From assembly GCF_001006325.2 (NCBI RefSeq), contig NZ_LBIA02000001.1:310001-374000 (forward strand): a stretch of 64,000 nucleotides of DNA, in the 5' to 3' direction. A model generated the notes under the pieces. That model was given only the letters and a program-made list of their open reading frames with translations, did no database searches and was not told where the DNA came from. Position 1 is the first letter of the stretch; each line of letters starts with the position of its first letter. The stretch comes from Afipia massiliensis (GTDB taxonomy: Bacteria > Pseudomonadota > Alphaproteobacteria > Rhizobiales > Xanthobacteraceae). Both the position numbers and the translations under genes were made by a program. Shown here piece by piece: positions 46,118 to 55,702 of this stretch.

Positions 46118-46154
46118 AGCAGCCGCAAGGCGAAAAAATCTATCGGAGGAAGAA

Positions 46155-46652
46155 GTGATCCATACGGATGAAAAACGTCATGTGGTGACAATGACCGTCA
46201 ACGGCGTTAGCCAGATCGCATCTGTGGAAGCGCGTAAATTGCTGGTCCACCTGCTCCGCGACGACCTGAACCTGACGGGAACCCATGTCGGTTGCGATAC
46301 ATCGCAATGCGGCGCCTGCACCGTCGATATCGATGGACAAGCGATCAAGTCCTGCACGGTTCTTGCTGTGATGGCCGACGGCGCATCGATAACAACGGTC
46401 GAGGGCCTCGCGCCAGCGGTTGGCGCGCTTGATCCGATCCAGGCAGCCTTTCACGAACATCACGCCTTGCAATGCGGATTCTGTACACCGGGAATGATCA
46501 TGAACGTGCGACAGCTGCTTAAGCAGCATCCGAATCCAACCGAACACGACATCCGCCACAACCTCACCGGCAACATCTGCCGTTGCACCGGCTACCACAA
46601 CATCGTGCGCGCGGTTGAGTCGCTCGCAGCGGGGGCACAACGCCATGACTGA
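46155..46652 (+). CDS. molybdenum hydroxylase, [2Fe-2S] small subunit
   Basis: A 165-residue CoxS-type subunit. The N-terminal plant-type cluster is [22 protein letters not shown]. The second cluster is CGFCTPGM with [10 protein letters not shown] near the C-terminus. It passes electrons from the molybdopterin subunit to the FAD subunit in the xanthine oxidase family. The GTG at 46155 follows a GGAGGA site; longer upstream frames overlap the previous gene and are rejected. Its stop overlaps the large-subunit ATG by 8 bases. Confidence 0.92.
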   Translation: MIHTDEKRHVVTMTVNGVSQIASVEARKLLVHLLRDDLNLTGTHVGCDTSQCGACTVDIDGQAIKSCTVLAVMADGASITTVEGLAPAVGALDPIQAAFHEHHALQCGFCTPGMIMNVRQLLKQHPNPTEHDIRHNLTGNICRCTGYHNIVRAVESLAAGAQRHD

Positions 46653-49017
46653 AACATCCGCCATCAAATACATGGGCCAGCCACTGCGGCGCCGCGAAGA
46701 CTTCAAATTCATCACCGGCAAGGGACGCTTCACCGACGACATGAAGTCGCCGGGCATGCTTCACATGGCGGTGTTGCGGTCGCCGCATGCCCACGCCAAC
46801 ATCAGACACGTCGATTTGTCCGCGGCCCAAGCCGCCCCGGGTGTTCGCCTCGCATTGTCCGGCGCGGACCTCTCCGGCAAGATCGGATCGATTGAGCCCA
46901 ACTGGGTCATCCCGGGGACCAAGATCCCGGACCGGCCGGTGGTCGCCATTGATCGCGTCCGCTTCGTCGGTGAATGCGTTGCTATCGTCGTGGCCGAGAC
47001 ACAGGCACTGGCACACGATGCTGTCGGACTGATCGAGGTCGATTACGAAGCGCTGCCCGCCATTGTCGATGAGGAAGCCGCTATTCGCGAGGGTGCGCCG
47101 CAGCTCCACGACAACGTACCGAAGAACATCACGACGCTCTACAAGGCTGGTGGCGGTGACTACAGGAAAGCCGCCAGCGAAGCGGATCATGTGATCAAGC
47201 TTCGTGTGATCAACAACCGCCTCATTCCGACTTGCATGGAAACGCGCTCCATTCTCGCCGAACCGAATGTCGATGGCACGCTGACCGTCAACATCCAGAG
47301 CCAGGTACCTCACATGCATCGGCGATGGATTGCCGATGCCGTGGGAATTCCCGAGCATCAGCTTCGCATCGTCGCCCCCGACATTGGCGGTGGCTTCGGC
47401 GCGAAGATGCATCTTTATCCGGAGGAACTGCTCTGTCCTTATCTGGCGCGCCAGCTCGGCGTGCCGGTCAAGTGGTGGGAATCCCGTTCGGAAAGTCACC
47501 AGTCCACAAGCCACGGACGGGCTCATACGGAGACCATCGAAGTCGCGTTTCGCAACGATGGCAAAATTCTCGGGCTGAGAGTCGAGACGCTCGGCAACGT
47601 CGGAGCCTACCTGTCGAACATGGCCTCGGGCGGCCCGACGGTGAATACGATCAATTTCGGAACCGGCACCTACAAGATCGACAACTACGAAGCGTTCTCC
47701 AGGGTTGTGGTGACGAATACCGTTCCGGTCGATGCCTATCGAGGCTACGGGCGTCCTGAAGCCGGATACATCGCGGAGCGCGCTATCGACGCGGTCGCGC
47801 GTCATCTCAAGCTCGATCAGGTCGAGGTGCGCCGGCGAAACTTCATTCAGCGTGCCGACTTCCCGCATCGCCCCTACAATGGCCATGCCGTGATCTACGA
47901 CAGCGGCAACTACGAAGGTTTGCTGGAAAAGGCTCTCGAAGCCTTCAAATACGATGAGAGAATCGCCGAACGCGATCAGTTGCGCAGTCAGGGCCGTTAT
48001 CGCGGCATCGGTGTCGCGGCCTATACCCACATGTGCGGCATGGCGCCGTCACGCCGCCTGTCGCTGATGGGTTTCAGTCGCGGGGGCTGGGAGAGCGCGC
48101 GGGTCAGTATCGACTCGAGCGGCCGAGCCACGATCTTTTCCGGCTCCATGAGTCAGGGACACGGCCACAACACGTCACTGGCCCAGATCGCAGCCGACGT
48201 GCTCCAGATTCCAATCGAGCATATCGACATCGTGCAAGGTGACACACGGCAGGTTCAGGCCGGGCATGGCACCTTCAACTCCCGCTCCATGTCTGTCGGC
48301 GGTTCGAGCGTTCATGTCTCGTCGCAGCGCATCGTCGCCAAGGCAAAGAAAATCGCGGCAGGCATGCTGGAGGTGGACGAGAAGGACATTTCATATCGCG
48401 CCGGACAATTCAGCGTCCCGGGGACGGACATCGCTCCCATAAGTTTCGGCAAGGTCGCACGCATGGCCTATGTCGGCCACAAGCTGCCTGACGGAATGGA
48501 GCCAGGTCTCGACGAAACGATGTTCTATGACCCAGCCGGTATGGGTTCGCCTTCGGGAATCCATATGGCTTATATCGACGTCGATCCTGAAACCGGAATG
48601 GTCGACATTCTCGACTATGTGGCCGTGGACGATGTCGGCAAGATCATCAACCCCCTGCTCGCAGCCGGGCAAATTCACGGCGGCGTCGTGCAGGGTATCG
48701 CGCAGGCACTTTACGAGGAAGTCAGCTACGACCCCGATACCGGGCAGCTGATGACCGGCTCACTGCTGGATTACGCTGTCCCGCGCGCGGAGCATGTCCC
48801 CAATATACGATCCTCGTTTCAGGAGACGCCGTCCCCCACCAATCCGATCGGCGTCAAGGGCATCGGCGAGAGCGGGTCGATCGCCGCTCCGCCGTGTATG
48901 GTTCATGCCGTCCTTGACGCATTGTCGTCGTTCGGAATTTCGCATCTCGATATGCCGATGACACCGCCGCGCATCTGGTCCGCGGTTCAGCAAGCACGCG
49001 CAGGAGCAAGCCAATGA
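46645..49017 (+). CDS. molybdenum hydroxylase, large molybdopterin subunit
   Basis: A 790-residue xanthine oxidase-family catalytic subunit. It shows [61 protein letters not shown] and the terminal [15 protein letters not shown] with the catalytic Glu. The loop AYRGYGRPE lacks the VAYRCSFR of form I CO dehydrogenases, so it is a hydroxylase of organic substrates, probably an aromatic N-heterocycle or aldehyde. It forms a complex with the small and FAD subunits encoded on each side. The substrate cannot be fixed from the sequence. Confidence 0.92.
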   Translation: MTETSAIKYMGQPLRRREDFKFITGKGRFTDDMKSPGMLHMAVLRSPHAHANIRHVDLSAAQAAPGVRLALSGADLSGKIGSIEPNWVIPGTKIPDRPVVAIDRVRFVGECVAIVVAETQALAHDAVGLIEVDYEALPAIVDEEAAIREGAPQLHDNVPKNITTLYKAGGGDYRKAASEADHVIKLRVINNRLIPTCMETRSILAEPNVDGTLTVNIQSQVPHMHRRWIADAVGIPEHQLRIVAPDIGGGFGAKMHLYPEELLCPYLARQLGVPVKWWESRSESHQSTSHGRAHTETIEVAFRNDGKILGLRVETLGNVGAYLSNMASGGPTVNTINFGTGTYKIDNYEAFSRVVVTNTVPVDAYRGYGRPEAGYIAERAIDAVARHLKLDQVEVRRRNFIQRADFPHRPYNGHAVIYDSGNYEGLLEKALEAFKYDERIAERDQLRSQGRYRGIGVAAYTHMCGMAPSRRLSLMGFSRGGWESARVSIDSSGRATIFSGSMSQGHGHNTSLAQIAADVLQIPIEHIDIVQGDTRQVQAGHGTFNSRSMSVGGSSVHVSSQRIVAKAKKIAAGMLEVDEKDISYRAGQFSVPGTDIAPISFGKVARMAYVGHKLPDGMEPGLDETMFYDPAGMGSPSGIHMAYIDVDPETGMVDILDYVAVDDVGKIINPLLAAGQIHGGVVQGIAQALYEEVSYDPDTGQLMTGSLLDYAVPRAEHVPNIRSSFQETPSPTNPIGVKGIGESGSIAAPPCMVHAVLDALSSFGISHLDMPMTPPRIWSAVQQARAGASQ

Positions 49018-49865
49018 TCCCGGCATCGTTCGACTACGTTCGAGCAACCTCGCTCTCCCAGGCCATTGGCCTGCTGCAGAACGACCCCGACGGCACGAAG
49101 CTTGTTGCCGGCGGCCATACGCTGATCCCGACATTGAAGCTGCGGCTGGCATCGCCAGCGCTCCTGATCGACATCGGCAACATTCAGGAACTGAAGGGAA
49201 TCGAAATCGGAGACCAGATCAAGATCGGCGCGCTGACCACCCACGCCGAACTCCTTGAATCCCTTGGTGGCGTTCTGCCCATTTTCCATCAGGCTGCCGA
49301 CATGATCGCCGACCCGCAGGTGCGTAACCGCGGCACCATCGGCGGCTCGCTGGCCAACGCGGATCCGGCCGCTGACTGGCCTGCCGTTGTCGTTGCGTTG
49401 AATGCCGAACTGGAGGTCGCAGGCCCGAATGGCCGCAGGCGCATCGCAGCGAAGGATTTCTTCGTCGATATATTCACGACCGCGCTGGAACCCGGTGAAG
49501 TCCTCGCAGCTATCCACATCGCCCACCCTGTTGCGGGAACGCAATTCAGATACCGGAAGATCCGACATCCGGCGAGCGGTTACGCGGTGGTCGGTGTAGC
49601 GGTGGCCGTATGCCTGAAGGATGACGTTGTCTCGCATGCCTCCATCGGCATCACCGGCGCCGCCGGACACGCCTTCGCGGCCGAGCCGGCAATGGAGTTT
49701 CTGACCGGCAAACGCCTCACACGCAAGATCATTGAAGAGTCAGCACGGCTGGCAAGCGAACAGGCTGAATGCCTGTCAGACCATTACGCTTCGGCGGACT
49801 ACCGCAAGCACCTCGTCAGGACCGAGGTCGCAAGAGCTTTGACGTCACTGAGCGAAGGGACATGA
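49014..49865 (+). CDS. molybdenum hydroxylase, FAD-binding medium subunit
   Basis: A 283-residue CoxM-type subunit with the FAD motifs VAGGHTLIPTLKLRL and RNRGTIGGSLANADPAADWP, plus KIRHPASGYAVVGVAVAVCL near the C-terminus. It accepts electrons from the iron-sulfur subunit. Its ATG overlaps the large-subunit stop by 4 bases. It is the last gene of the four-gene plus operon, with the convergent HxlR gene ending 41 bases downstream. Confidence 0.92.
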   Translation: MIPASFDYVRATSLSQAIGLLQNDPDGTKLVAGGHTLIPTLKLRLASPALLIDIGNIQELKGIEIGDQIKIGALTTHAELLESLGGVLPIFHQAADMIADPQVRNRGTIGGSLANADPAADWPAVVVALNAELEVAGPNGRRRIAAKDFFVDIFTTALEPGEVLAAIHIAHPVAGTQFRYRKIRHPASGYAVVGVAVAVCLKDDVVSHASIGITGAAGHAFAAEPAMEFLTGKRLTRKIIEESARLASEQAECLSDHYASADYRKHLVRTEVARALTSLSEGT

Positions 49866-49905
49866 CTTCGGGCAGCGACATCACTGCCCCCAATCCCATA
49901 TTTGG

Positions 49906-50469
49906 CTATCTGCTCTTTCGCTTCGACGGCGTACGCGACTTTGGGCCTGCCTCTGCCCGGTCGACATCTGAGCGCAAGTCGTCCCCGCCAAATCTTTTCC
50001 GGTTGAAAGGCACCGCGCCGGCGCCGGGAACGATTTCGATGTCCTCGAGACGGAGCGGCTTGCCTCGGGCGGTCAGGAGTTCGGGATACTTGATCTCCTG
50101 CCCGCTAGAGCGGTCGTTGAAAACGACCTGCGGCCCCGCGGGTTCGGCCAGCCAGTCATCGCCCCATTTCTTCAACGCCAGGTAGGTCGGAAAGAAATCC
50201 CGGCCTTTTTCGGTCAATACATACTCATATCGGCCCGCGTGCTCAGGCAGCGGAACACGGGCCATAATGCCAGCATCGACGAGTTTCTTCAGACGGGTGC
50301 TGAGGATGTTCGGCGCAATTCCGACGTAGTACTGGAATTCATCGAACCGCTTGACGCCGTAGTAAGCTTCTCGCAGCAGCAGGATCGACCACCGGTCTCC
50401 CACTGCCTCCATGGCGCGCGCTACCGAACATTCCCTGTTGGCTATACGGCTCCGCTTCACATCCGCCAT
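49906..50469 (-). CDS. HxlR-family regulator
   Basis: A protein of about 187 residues with the HxlR winged helix CSVARAMEAVGDRWSILLLREAYYGVKRFDEFQYYVGIAPNILSTRLKKLVDAGI and the wing segment GRYEYVLTEKGRDFFP. The C-terminal extension (DRSSGQEIKYPELLTARGKPLRLEDIEIVPG) parallels that of the HxlR at 44774. The ATG at 50469 (MADVKRSR) has AGGG six bases upstream; the longer frame to 50508 would run into the inverted repeat at 50490-50528. It is the last gene of the minus-strand catabolic stretch, so a regulator role there is likely. Confidence 0.88.
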   Translation of the reverse strand: MADVKRSRIANRECSVARAMEAVGDRWSILLLREAYYGVKRFDEFQYYVGIAPNILSTRLKKLVDAGIMARVPLPEHAGRYEYVLTEKGRDFFPTYLALKKWGDDWLAEPAGPQVVFNDRSSGQEIKYPELLTARGKPLRLEDIEIVPGAGAVPFNRKRFGGDDLRSDVDRAEAGPKSRTPSKRKSR

Positions 50470-50489
50470 CACAACCCTGCATTCCTCGA

Positions 50490-50528
50490 ATCCGGCTCTG
50501 TCATACACGCTATATATCAGAGCCGGAT
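50490..50528. repeat. 11-bp inverted repeat, 17-base loop
   Basis: ATCCGGCTCTG (50490-50500) and CAGAGCCGGAT (50518-50528) pair perfectly around an AT-rich loop. It lies between the binding-protein stop and the HxlR start. It has no T-run, so it may be an operator or an RNA-processing hairpin rather than a classical terminator. Confidence 0.55.
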
Positions 50529-50552
50529 GCTCGTCTGTCCAGCGCCCCCTCT

Positions 50553-51776
50553 TTAGGGGCCGGAATTGGCCTCAATGACCTGCCCGAACGGCTGCCACCG
50601 CTCACCCACCAGGCGGCGCAGTTGCATGGATTTGATCGGTGCGAAGTCATCCCGACCCGTGCTGATCTTGATGCCCGGCATCAGCATGTCGAGTTCCAGG
50701 CCCTTCATGCTGGCGGCCTGCCGCATCACATTTTCCCGGGTCAGATTATCGCCGGCCTGCTTCAGAACCTGCACCATGGTTTGCGCCATCACGTAGCCTT
50801 GGGTGTTGCCTGTGGCAGTGATGTCGGCACCGGGATAGTGCTTTTCCAGAAACGCGAGGTAAGCCTTGACGCCGGCATCATTGGCCATGGCTGGATCGGT
50901 TGCGTCCTTAAGAAAGCCGCCGCTGATGATGCCTTGGGAAATATCGAAACCCGCAGGCTTGATGACGCTGCCAATCGAGGCCGCCGGAATATTGAGGATA
51001 TGGACCGGCTTCCAACCCAGTTCGGCCATCTTCCGTATCGCCTGAGCTGCGAACTTTGGCCCGGCAAAGTTCATGAAGATATCAGCGCCGCTGGCCTTCA
51101 GTCCAACGACCTGAGAATCGACCGTCGGTACCGACACTTCATAGCTTGCCTCCGCAATGATCATCGAGGCCTTCGTGCCAAGCCCCTGCTTAAGGCCGGT
51201 CAAAATATCCTTGCCGTAATCATCATGCTGATACAGCACCGCGATCTTTCCGCCAGGATGGTTGGCCGCAAGATACTGGCCGTAAACCCTGCCTTCGTTG
51301 AGAAACGACGGCTGGAAGCCCATGGTCCAGGGAAAATTCTTCGGATCATTCCATTTCGATCCGCCACCGCCAACAAACAACTGAGGCACCTTCTTGGCGT
51401 TCATGTATTTATGGATCGCGGTGTTGGTGGGAACACCAAACGTGCTGAACAGCAACAACACTTCGTCATTCTCAACTAGCCGGCGCACTTGCTCGACCGT
51501 CTTCGGCGGGCTGTAGGCATCGTCGTAACTGATGAAGTTGATCTTGCGGCCGTTGACGCCGCCTTCCGCATTCACCTTGTCGAAGTAAGCGGCCTCGGCC
51601 TTTCCGATCAGACCCCATGCGGATCCTGGACCGCTATACGGCATGGTGTTGCCGATCTTGATTTCGGTATCGGTGGCGCCGGTATCATATTTTTTCTCTC
51701 CCGCCAAAGCGATACTGGAAACAAAAGAAATAATGGCGGCGCATGCCATAAATGAGAAATTGAATATCACACGCAT
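50553..51776 (-). CDS. ABC transporter substrate-binding protein (orphan, Liv type)
   Basis: A 407-residue periplasmic binding protein with a signal peptide ending at SSIALAGEKK, then TDTEIKIGNTMPYSGPGSAWG, GGVNGRKINFISYDDAYSPPKTVEQVRRLVE and GKIAVLYQHDDYGKDIL. It has no permease or ATPase genes nearby. It lies downstream of the CoA-transferase/crotonase genes, separated by a GC-rich hairpin. Relatives bind aromatic acids or aliphatic amides; the ligand here is presumably the compound broken down by this region. Confidence 0.9.
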   Translation of the reverse strand: MRVIFNFSFMACAAIISFVSSIALAGEKKYDTGATDTEIKIGNTMPYSGPGSAWGLIGKAEAAYFDKVNAEGGVNGRKINFISYDDAYSPPKTVEQVRRLVENDEVLLLFSTFGVPTNTAIHKYMNAKKVPQLFVGGGGSKWNDPKNFPWTMGFQPSFLNEGRVYGQYLAANHPGGKIAVLYQHDDYGKDILTGLKQGLGTKASMIIAEASYEVSVPTVDSQVVGLKASGADIFMNFAGPKFAAQAIRKMAELGWKPVHILNIPAASIGSVIKPAGFDISQGIISGGFLKDATDPAMANDAGVKAYLAFLEKHYPGADITATGNTQGYVMAQTMVQVLKQAGDNLTRENVMRQAASMKGLELDMLMPGIKISTGRDDFAPIKSMQLRRLVGERWQPFGQVIEANSGP

Positions 51777-51806
51777 TTCGAGCTCCTCTGGATACAGTTT
51801 CTCGTT

Positions 51807-51830
51807 GCGGCCGCGAGAAATCGCGGCCGC
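51807..51830. terminator. GC-rich 10-bp hairpin after CoA-transferase gene
   Basis: Arms GCGGCCGCGA (51807-51816) and TCGCGGCCGC (51821-51830) with a 4-base loop, 28 bases after the minus-strand CoA-transferase stop and before the binding-protein start. There is no T-run; it may terminate partially or stabilise an mRNA end. Confidence 0.55.
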
Positions 51831-51857
51831 TTATGCTGTCGAACAATTCAGATTGAA

Positions 51858-53123
51858 TCAGGCGGCCTGGCCGGATTCTTCGGGCGGCTTTGTTACTACA
51901 TCGGGCTCAAGTGCCCGCCGATGCGCCACAAGCACGCCAGCTTCCGTCAATCGGTCCAGTTCTGATTGGCCGATACCAAGCTCGCTGAACACCGCGCGGT
52001 TATGCTCACCCTGGAATGCGGGTGTGCCGATTGGCGTCAGCTCTTCTCCCGAGAAATGCCATGGTCGTCCCGGCAGGCGATATTCGCCGCCACTCCGATC
52101 TGGCACATGCTGAACAGCGCCCCAATAGTCGCTCCATTCTGACTTCGTCAGATCCTTGATAGAGCGGATTTCGCCCATCGCGATCTTGGCTTCATCGAAC
52201 TGAGCATCGAGCGTCGCCATATCCGGAAACGTCAGCATCCAGGATTGGATAATCTGATGCAGCACACCGAAATTCAGCCGACGTGCGGCTGCCGACGAAA
52301 ACCGCGGATCTTCCATCAGATCGACCCGCCGCATCGCGCGCAGCCACGAGGGGAACGTGCGGCTTCCAATGATGCTTGTCGCAACAGTGAAATGCTCGCC
52401 TTGCGGACCAGTAAAGAACGAGCAATCCGTCGCGCCAAGGACAGCTGGCTCCGCGCCAATGTCGTCATCAGAAAGGTCGACATGAGCGCGCTCATTGACT
52501 GCCAGCAAGGTCGCAGCCATCGCCACATCGATGTACTGGCCCTTGCTGCTGGTCTGACGGCTGTTAAGTGCAGCCAGGATCGCAATCACAGCTTGCAGAC
52601 CGGCATAAACGTCGGCATGCGACAGGCTGTCCGTGCGTGGTTCGGTGAGCGCTTCACCGTAGTGACGCACGCTGTTCTCCGTGAATCCTGCCTCGGCCTG
52701 TACCGTCGGCGCGTATGCCATCCGGCTGCGCCAGGGACCACCCTGCCCGTAACCTGTGATCGAAGCGTAGATCAGACGCGGATTGCGCTTCGACAACGTC
52801 TCATAATCGAGGCCGAAGAACCCGAGCGTTCCCGCGCGAAAATTCTCGACGACAATGTCCGCCGTATCGCAAAGCTTCAGCGCCAGATCGTAAGCGCCGG
52901 GCACGTTGAGATTGATGCTGACGTTGCGTTTTCCAGCATTCTGCTGGGCGTAGTAACCCGACATGCCGTCGGTCGATGGAAACGCGAAGCGGGACACATC
53001 CGGGCTTGGCGGCTCGACCTTGATGACCTCGGCACCGAGATCCTGCAGCGTGCGCGCACACAGCGGGCCTGCAAGAACACGGGAAAAATCGACGACACGG
53101 ATTCCGCTGAGAGGACCGGTCAT
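51858..53123 (-). CDS. CaiB/BaiF-family CoA transferase
   Basis: A protein of about 421 residues in the class III CoA-transferase family. It begins MTGPLSGIRVVDFSRVLAGPLCARTLQDLGAEVIKVE, with the nucleophilic Asp expected near FGLDYETLSKRNPRLIYASITGYGQ, and NSRQTSSKGQYIDVAM after it. It moves CoA between acids without ATP. The ATG at 53123 follows the crotonase stop by one base; the longer frame to 53177 lies inside the crotonase gene. It probably activates the acid handled by the crotonase and FAH-family proteins. Confidence 0.9.
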   Translation of the reverse strand: MTGPLSGIRVVDFSRVLAGPLCARTLQDLGAEVIKVEPPSPDVSRFAFPSTDGMSGYYAQQNAGKRNVSINLNVPGAYDLALKLCDTADIVVENFRAGTLGFFGLDYETLSKRNPRLIYASITGYGQGGPWRSRMAYAPTVQAEAGFTENSVRHYGEALTEPRTDSLSHADVYAGLQAVIAILAALNSRQTSSKGQYIDVAMAATLLAVNERAHVDLSDDDIGAEPAVLGATDCSFFTGPQGEHFTVATSIIGSRTFPSWLRAMRRVDLMEDPRFSSAAARRLNFGVLHQIIQSWMLTFPDMATLDAQFDEAKIAMGEIRSIKDLTKSEWSDYWGAVQHVPDRSGGEYRLPGRPWHFSGEELTPIGTPAFQGEHNRAVFSELGIGQSELDRLTEAGVLVAHRRALEPDVVTKPPEESGQAA

Positions 53124-53124
53124 G

Positions 53125-53952
53125 TCAGTGCCCCGCGAACTTGGCGAGGCCCGGACCATTCTTGCGGAACGATGCAAGACCGGCCTTCAGATCCTCCGAT
53201 GCCCAGATCGGCGCCTGTACCCGCGCCATCGCCTCGTCGGCCGCGACGACACCCTCGCTAGCTGCGATGTGAGCCAGTTCCTTGGTCGCGGCGTGAGCCA
53301 ATGTAGGCCCCTGTGCAAACTCCTCCGCGATCGCCATCGTCGCCTTCTCTAGCGACTCCTCGGGCACCGAGAGATTGATCAGTCCCCATTTCTCCAGCGT
53401 CGGCGCGTCGTAGCGCCGCGCGAGCATGGACATTTCCTTGGCCCGCAAGGCGCCGATGCGCTGCACCTGGCGCTGAATTCCACCCAGCAAAGGATGAAGC
53501 CCAAGAGTGGCCTCCACGGAGCCGATCTTCGCCGACGAAGCCGCGATGATGTAGTCGCAGCACAGCGCGAGTTCGAGCCCACCGCCGAGACAGACGCCAT
53601 GAACGCTTGCGATGATCGGGATCGGCAGCAATTCCATGAAACGGAGAAACTCAACGCCAGTCAAACGACGGCTCTCGGCGTCTGTGCTACCGCTTACTTG
53701 AGCGACCCGCTTGTCGAAAATGTCCAGATCGGCGCCAGCCGAGAAATGTCGCAAACCGCTGCGGAGCACGATCGCCCGGCTCCCAGCCTTCTGCGCGTCT
53801 TCGATCTGCTCAACGATTGCATTGATGAGCTTCGGGCCCAACAGATTGTAGGGCCTGTAAATCAATGTGATGACAGCGATATTCCCGCGCTGCTCGCGCG
53901 TGACCAGTGCTTCCTCGGACAAGGCTCGCCTCCTGTTTGCCGGCGCGTTCAT
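53125..53952 (-). CDS. enoyl-CoA hydratase/isomerase-family protein
   Basis: A 275-residue crotonase with the oxyanion segment VHGVCLGGGLELALCCDYI and acidic residues in IGSVEATLGLHPLLGGIQR and RAKEMSMLARR at the positions of the two hydratase glutamates. It ends AGLASFRKNGPGLAKFAGH. It is co-transcribed with the CoA transferase (1-base gap). A perfect dyad lies 36 bases upstream of its start, giving it a regulated promoter separate from the FAH-family gene. Confidence 0.88.
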   Translation of the reverse strand: MNAPANRRRALSEEALVTREQRGNIAVITLIYRPYNLLGPKLINAIVEQIEDAQKAGSRAIVLRSGLRHFSAGADLDIFDKRVAQVSGSTDAESRRLTGVEFLRFMELLPIPIIASVHGVCLGGGLELALCCDYIIAASSAKIGSVEATLGLHPLLGGIQRQVQRIGALRAKEMSMLARRYDAPTLEKWGLINLSVPEESLEKATMAIAEEFAQGPTLAHAATKELAHIAASEGVVAADEAMARVQAPIWASEDLKAGLASFRKNGPGLAKFAGH

Positions 53953-53987
53953 TCGCTCCGGCCTTGTTACAGGAGCAGATTATCTAA

Positions 53988-54008
53988 TGACTTTCATTTT
54001 GCAAGTCA
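53988..54008. promoter_or_regulatory. dyad TGACTT-N9-AAGTCA
   Basis: TGACTT TCATTTTGC AAGTCA with perfect 6-base arms, before the crotonase/CoA-transferase pair. A 17-base core identical to the site at 55066 (ACTTTCATTTTGCAAGT) is shared. It is a candidate HxlR-type operator. Confidence 0.65.
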
Positions 54009-54022
54009 TGTTTTCGCGCAGA

Positions 54023-55012
54023 TCAGGTATCTTGCCGCTCAACCCGATTTTTCAAAATGCCGATCTTCTCGACTTCCAGCTCAATGCTGTCACCATGCTC
54101 AAGGTACCAGCCGAGCTCGAGGCCACATCCATTGCCGACGGTGCCTGATCCAATGAACTCCCCTGGCATCAAGGTTTCATCCTGTGTGACATGCGCAATG
54201 ATTTCCTCGAACGAAAACAACATGCCGTCGCTCACGCCCTTCGAGCGAATCTTGCCATTCACACGGACTTCCATGTTCAGCTTGTAAGGGTCGCCGATCT
54301 CGTCCGGCGTCACGATCCAGGGTCCGAGTACATTCCCTCCGTCGAAACTCTTGCCTTTCGTAGGGCCGAGCCGGCCCTCCATCTCGATACGCTGAGCGTC
54401 GCGCGCGGAGAAATCGTTGAAAATCGTGTAACCGAAGATATGATCGCGCGCCTTCGCCGCAGAAATATTGGCGCCCTTGCCTTTCGTGATGATTCCGAAC
54501 TCAAGTTCGTAATCCATAATCTTGCTGTAACGCGGCCATTTGACGGTCGTATTGGTGCCCTTCACGCTAAAGCGATTGGTGATGTAGTAGATGGGCTGCT
54601 TGCGATATATTTCTGGAAGCTCGGGCAAAGGCTCGGCCTCCAAACGCGCCAGTTCAGCCGCATTGCCTTCCGCGCGCGCCTTGAGCTTGAGTGAGCCACG
54701 CGGCGACTGACGGATGTGCAGCGGAAACGACATCCCGTCCCGCATCTGACGCGGTTCCGGCAACGGCGCCAAAATCTCTACATCCGAGACTTGGACCGAC
54801 AAATCGCTGTCTGTTTCATATTTTTGAAAGATAGCACGTGCCTGATCCAGCGCCGCCTCTCCTGCGTCGATGAACGACAACATTGAGTTGAAAGCAGAAT
54901 CTCGCGAACCCGCCCGCTTCGAAACCTTCGTAAGCTCTAGGACTAACTTGTCGCCACCATGAACAAGTCCAACATACTCTTTTCCCTTGGAGCGATATGT
55001 AGCGAACTTCAC
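54023..55012 (-). CDS. fumarylacetoacetate hydrolase-family protein
   Basis: A protein of about 329 residues in the FAH superfamily. The metal-binding glutamates are visible in KIMDYELEFGIITKGKGANIS, the Asp in FGYTIFNDFSARDAQRIEMEGRLG, and GPTKGKSFDGGNVLGPWIVTPDEIGDPYKL is typical. Members hydrolyse or decarboxylate beta-diketo or oxo-diacid products of ring cleavage. The GTG at 55012 (VKFATYRSKGKEYVG) follows GGGAGAG and gives the family N-terminus; the open frame to 55093 runs through the operator. It probably acts late in the ring-degradation path of this region. Confidence 0.88.
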   Translation of the reverse strand: MKFATYRSKGKEYVGLVHGGDKLVLELTKVSKRAGSRDSAFNSMLSFIDAGEAALDQARAIFQKYETDSDLSVQVSDVEILAPLPEPRQMRDGMSFPLHIRQSPRGSLKLKARAEGNAAELARLEAEPLPELPEIYRKQPIYYITNRFSVKGTNTTVKWPRYSKIMDYELEFGIITKGKGANISAAKARDHIFGYTIFNDFSARDAQRIEMEGRLGPTKGKSFDGGNVLGPWIVTPDEIGDPYKLNMEVRVNGKIRSKGVSDGMLFSFEEIIAHVTQDETLMPGEFIGSGTVGNGCGLELGWYLEHGDSIELEVEKIGILKNRVERQDT

Positions 55013-55065
55013 GGAACTCTCCCTGATCGTTGTTTCTAAAGCAGCCCATGGAACAACATCACAGC

Positions 55066-55084
55066 AACTTTCATTTTGCAAGTT
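55066..55084. promoter_or_regulatory. dyad AACTT-N9-AAGTT
   Basis: AACTT TCATTTTGC AAGTT, 54 bases upstream of the FAH-family start, sharing a 17-base core with the site at 53988. Two promoters in the same operon region thus carry the same element. Confidence 0.65.
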
Positions 55085-55093
55085 ATTGAGCAA

Positions 55094-55702
55094 CCAAAAG
55101 ACGCATACCCCTCAAATCCGAGAGCCTGCTCGACGAACAGGACATTGTGCTGGAAATGCCGCCATGCCCGGCATTCGGATAGATGCTGAGCATCGAATTC
55201 GGAATACTTGCAAAGCTCGAGCGATTTAGGAGCTTGTACCATCACGTCGTGATCCCATTGACGACCAATGTCGGCATCGTGATCTTTGCGCCCGCTTAAA
55301 CCGAGTCCTTGGACTGCGACGGCCGCCACCTGGACCTGAATCGTCTGCTGGCTGAAGGGTTTATCCAGATCCGTATCGCACTCCACCAACCACGCTAGAA
55401 AAGACATTCGCGGCTGCCTGTCCGCCCTCTGTTTGGGTGAGAGGAGGAACTGGCAAGACGACAGCCTCTCTTGTGCCGCCCGATGAGCTAGGGCCGCCGT
55501 TCGCTCCCTTACTAGCCGATGGCGGGCTTAAAGCATGCGCTCATGAACAATGATGCTTATGCATGACGAATGGTTGACTTCTCTCTCATATCGCCAAACG
55601 CACGCGAAACACAGCTCCGCGGCATGATGTCCGCGTCACAGACGCTATTACAAATTCTGCTTTTATTTATCCTATCGCCCACAGCAGCGCGAGCCCGTCG
55701 GG
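55094..55702. other. about 600 bases without a recognisable gene
   Basis: A minus-strand frame at 55036-55407 (123 aa) is open but overlaps the operator at 55066, has no family features that I recognise, and lacks the codon pattern of the neighbouring genes. I see no clear promoter, repeat or RNA gene in the rest. It may be decayed DNA that separates the FAH-family gene from the Rieske genes. Confidence 0.4.

Noticed and set aside
46645-49017. Aerobic CO dehydrogenase large subunit.
   Set aside because: The form I active-site loop VAYRCSFR is absent (AYRGYGRPE instead), and no Cox maturation genes are present.
55036-55407. A 123-aa minus-strand gene upstream of the FAH-family gene.
   Set aside because: It overlaps the dyad operator at 55066, has no recognisable family and unusual composition; a chance open frame is more likely.
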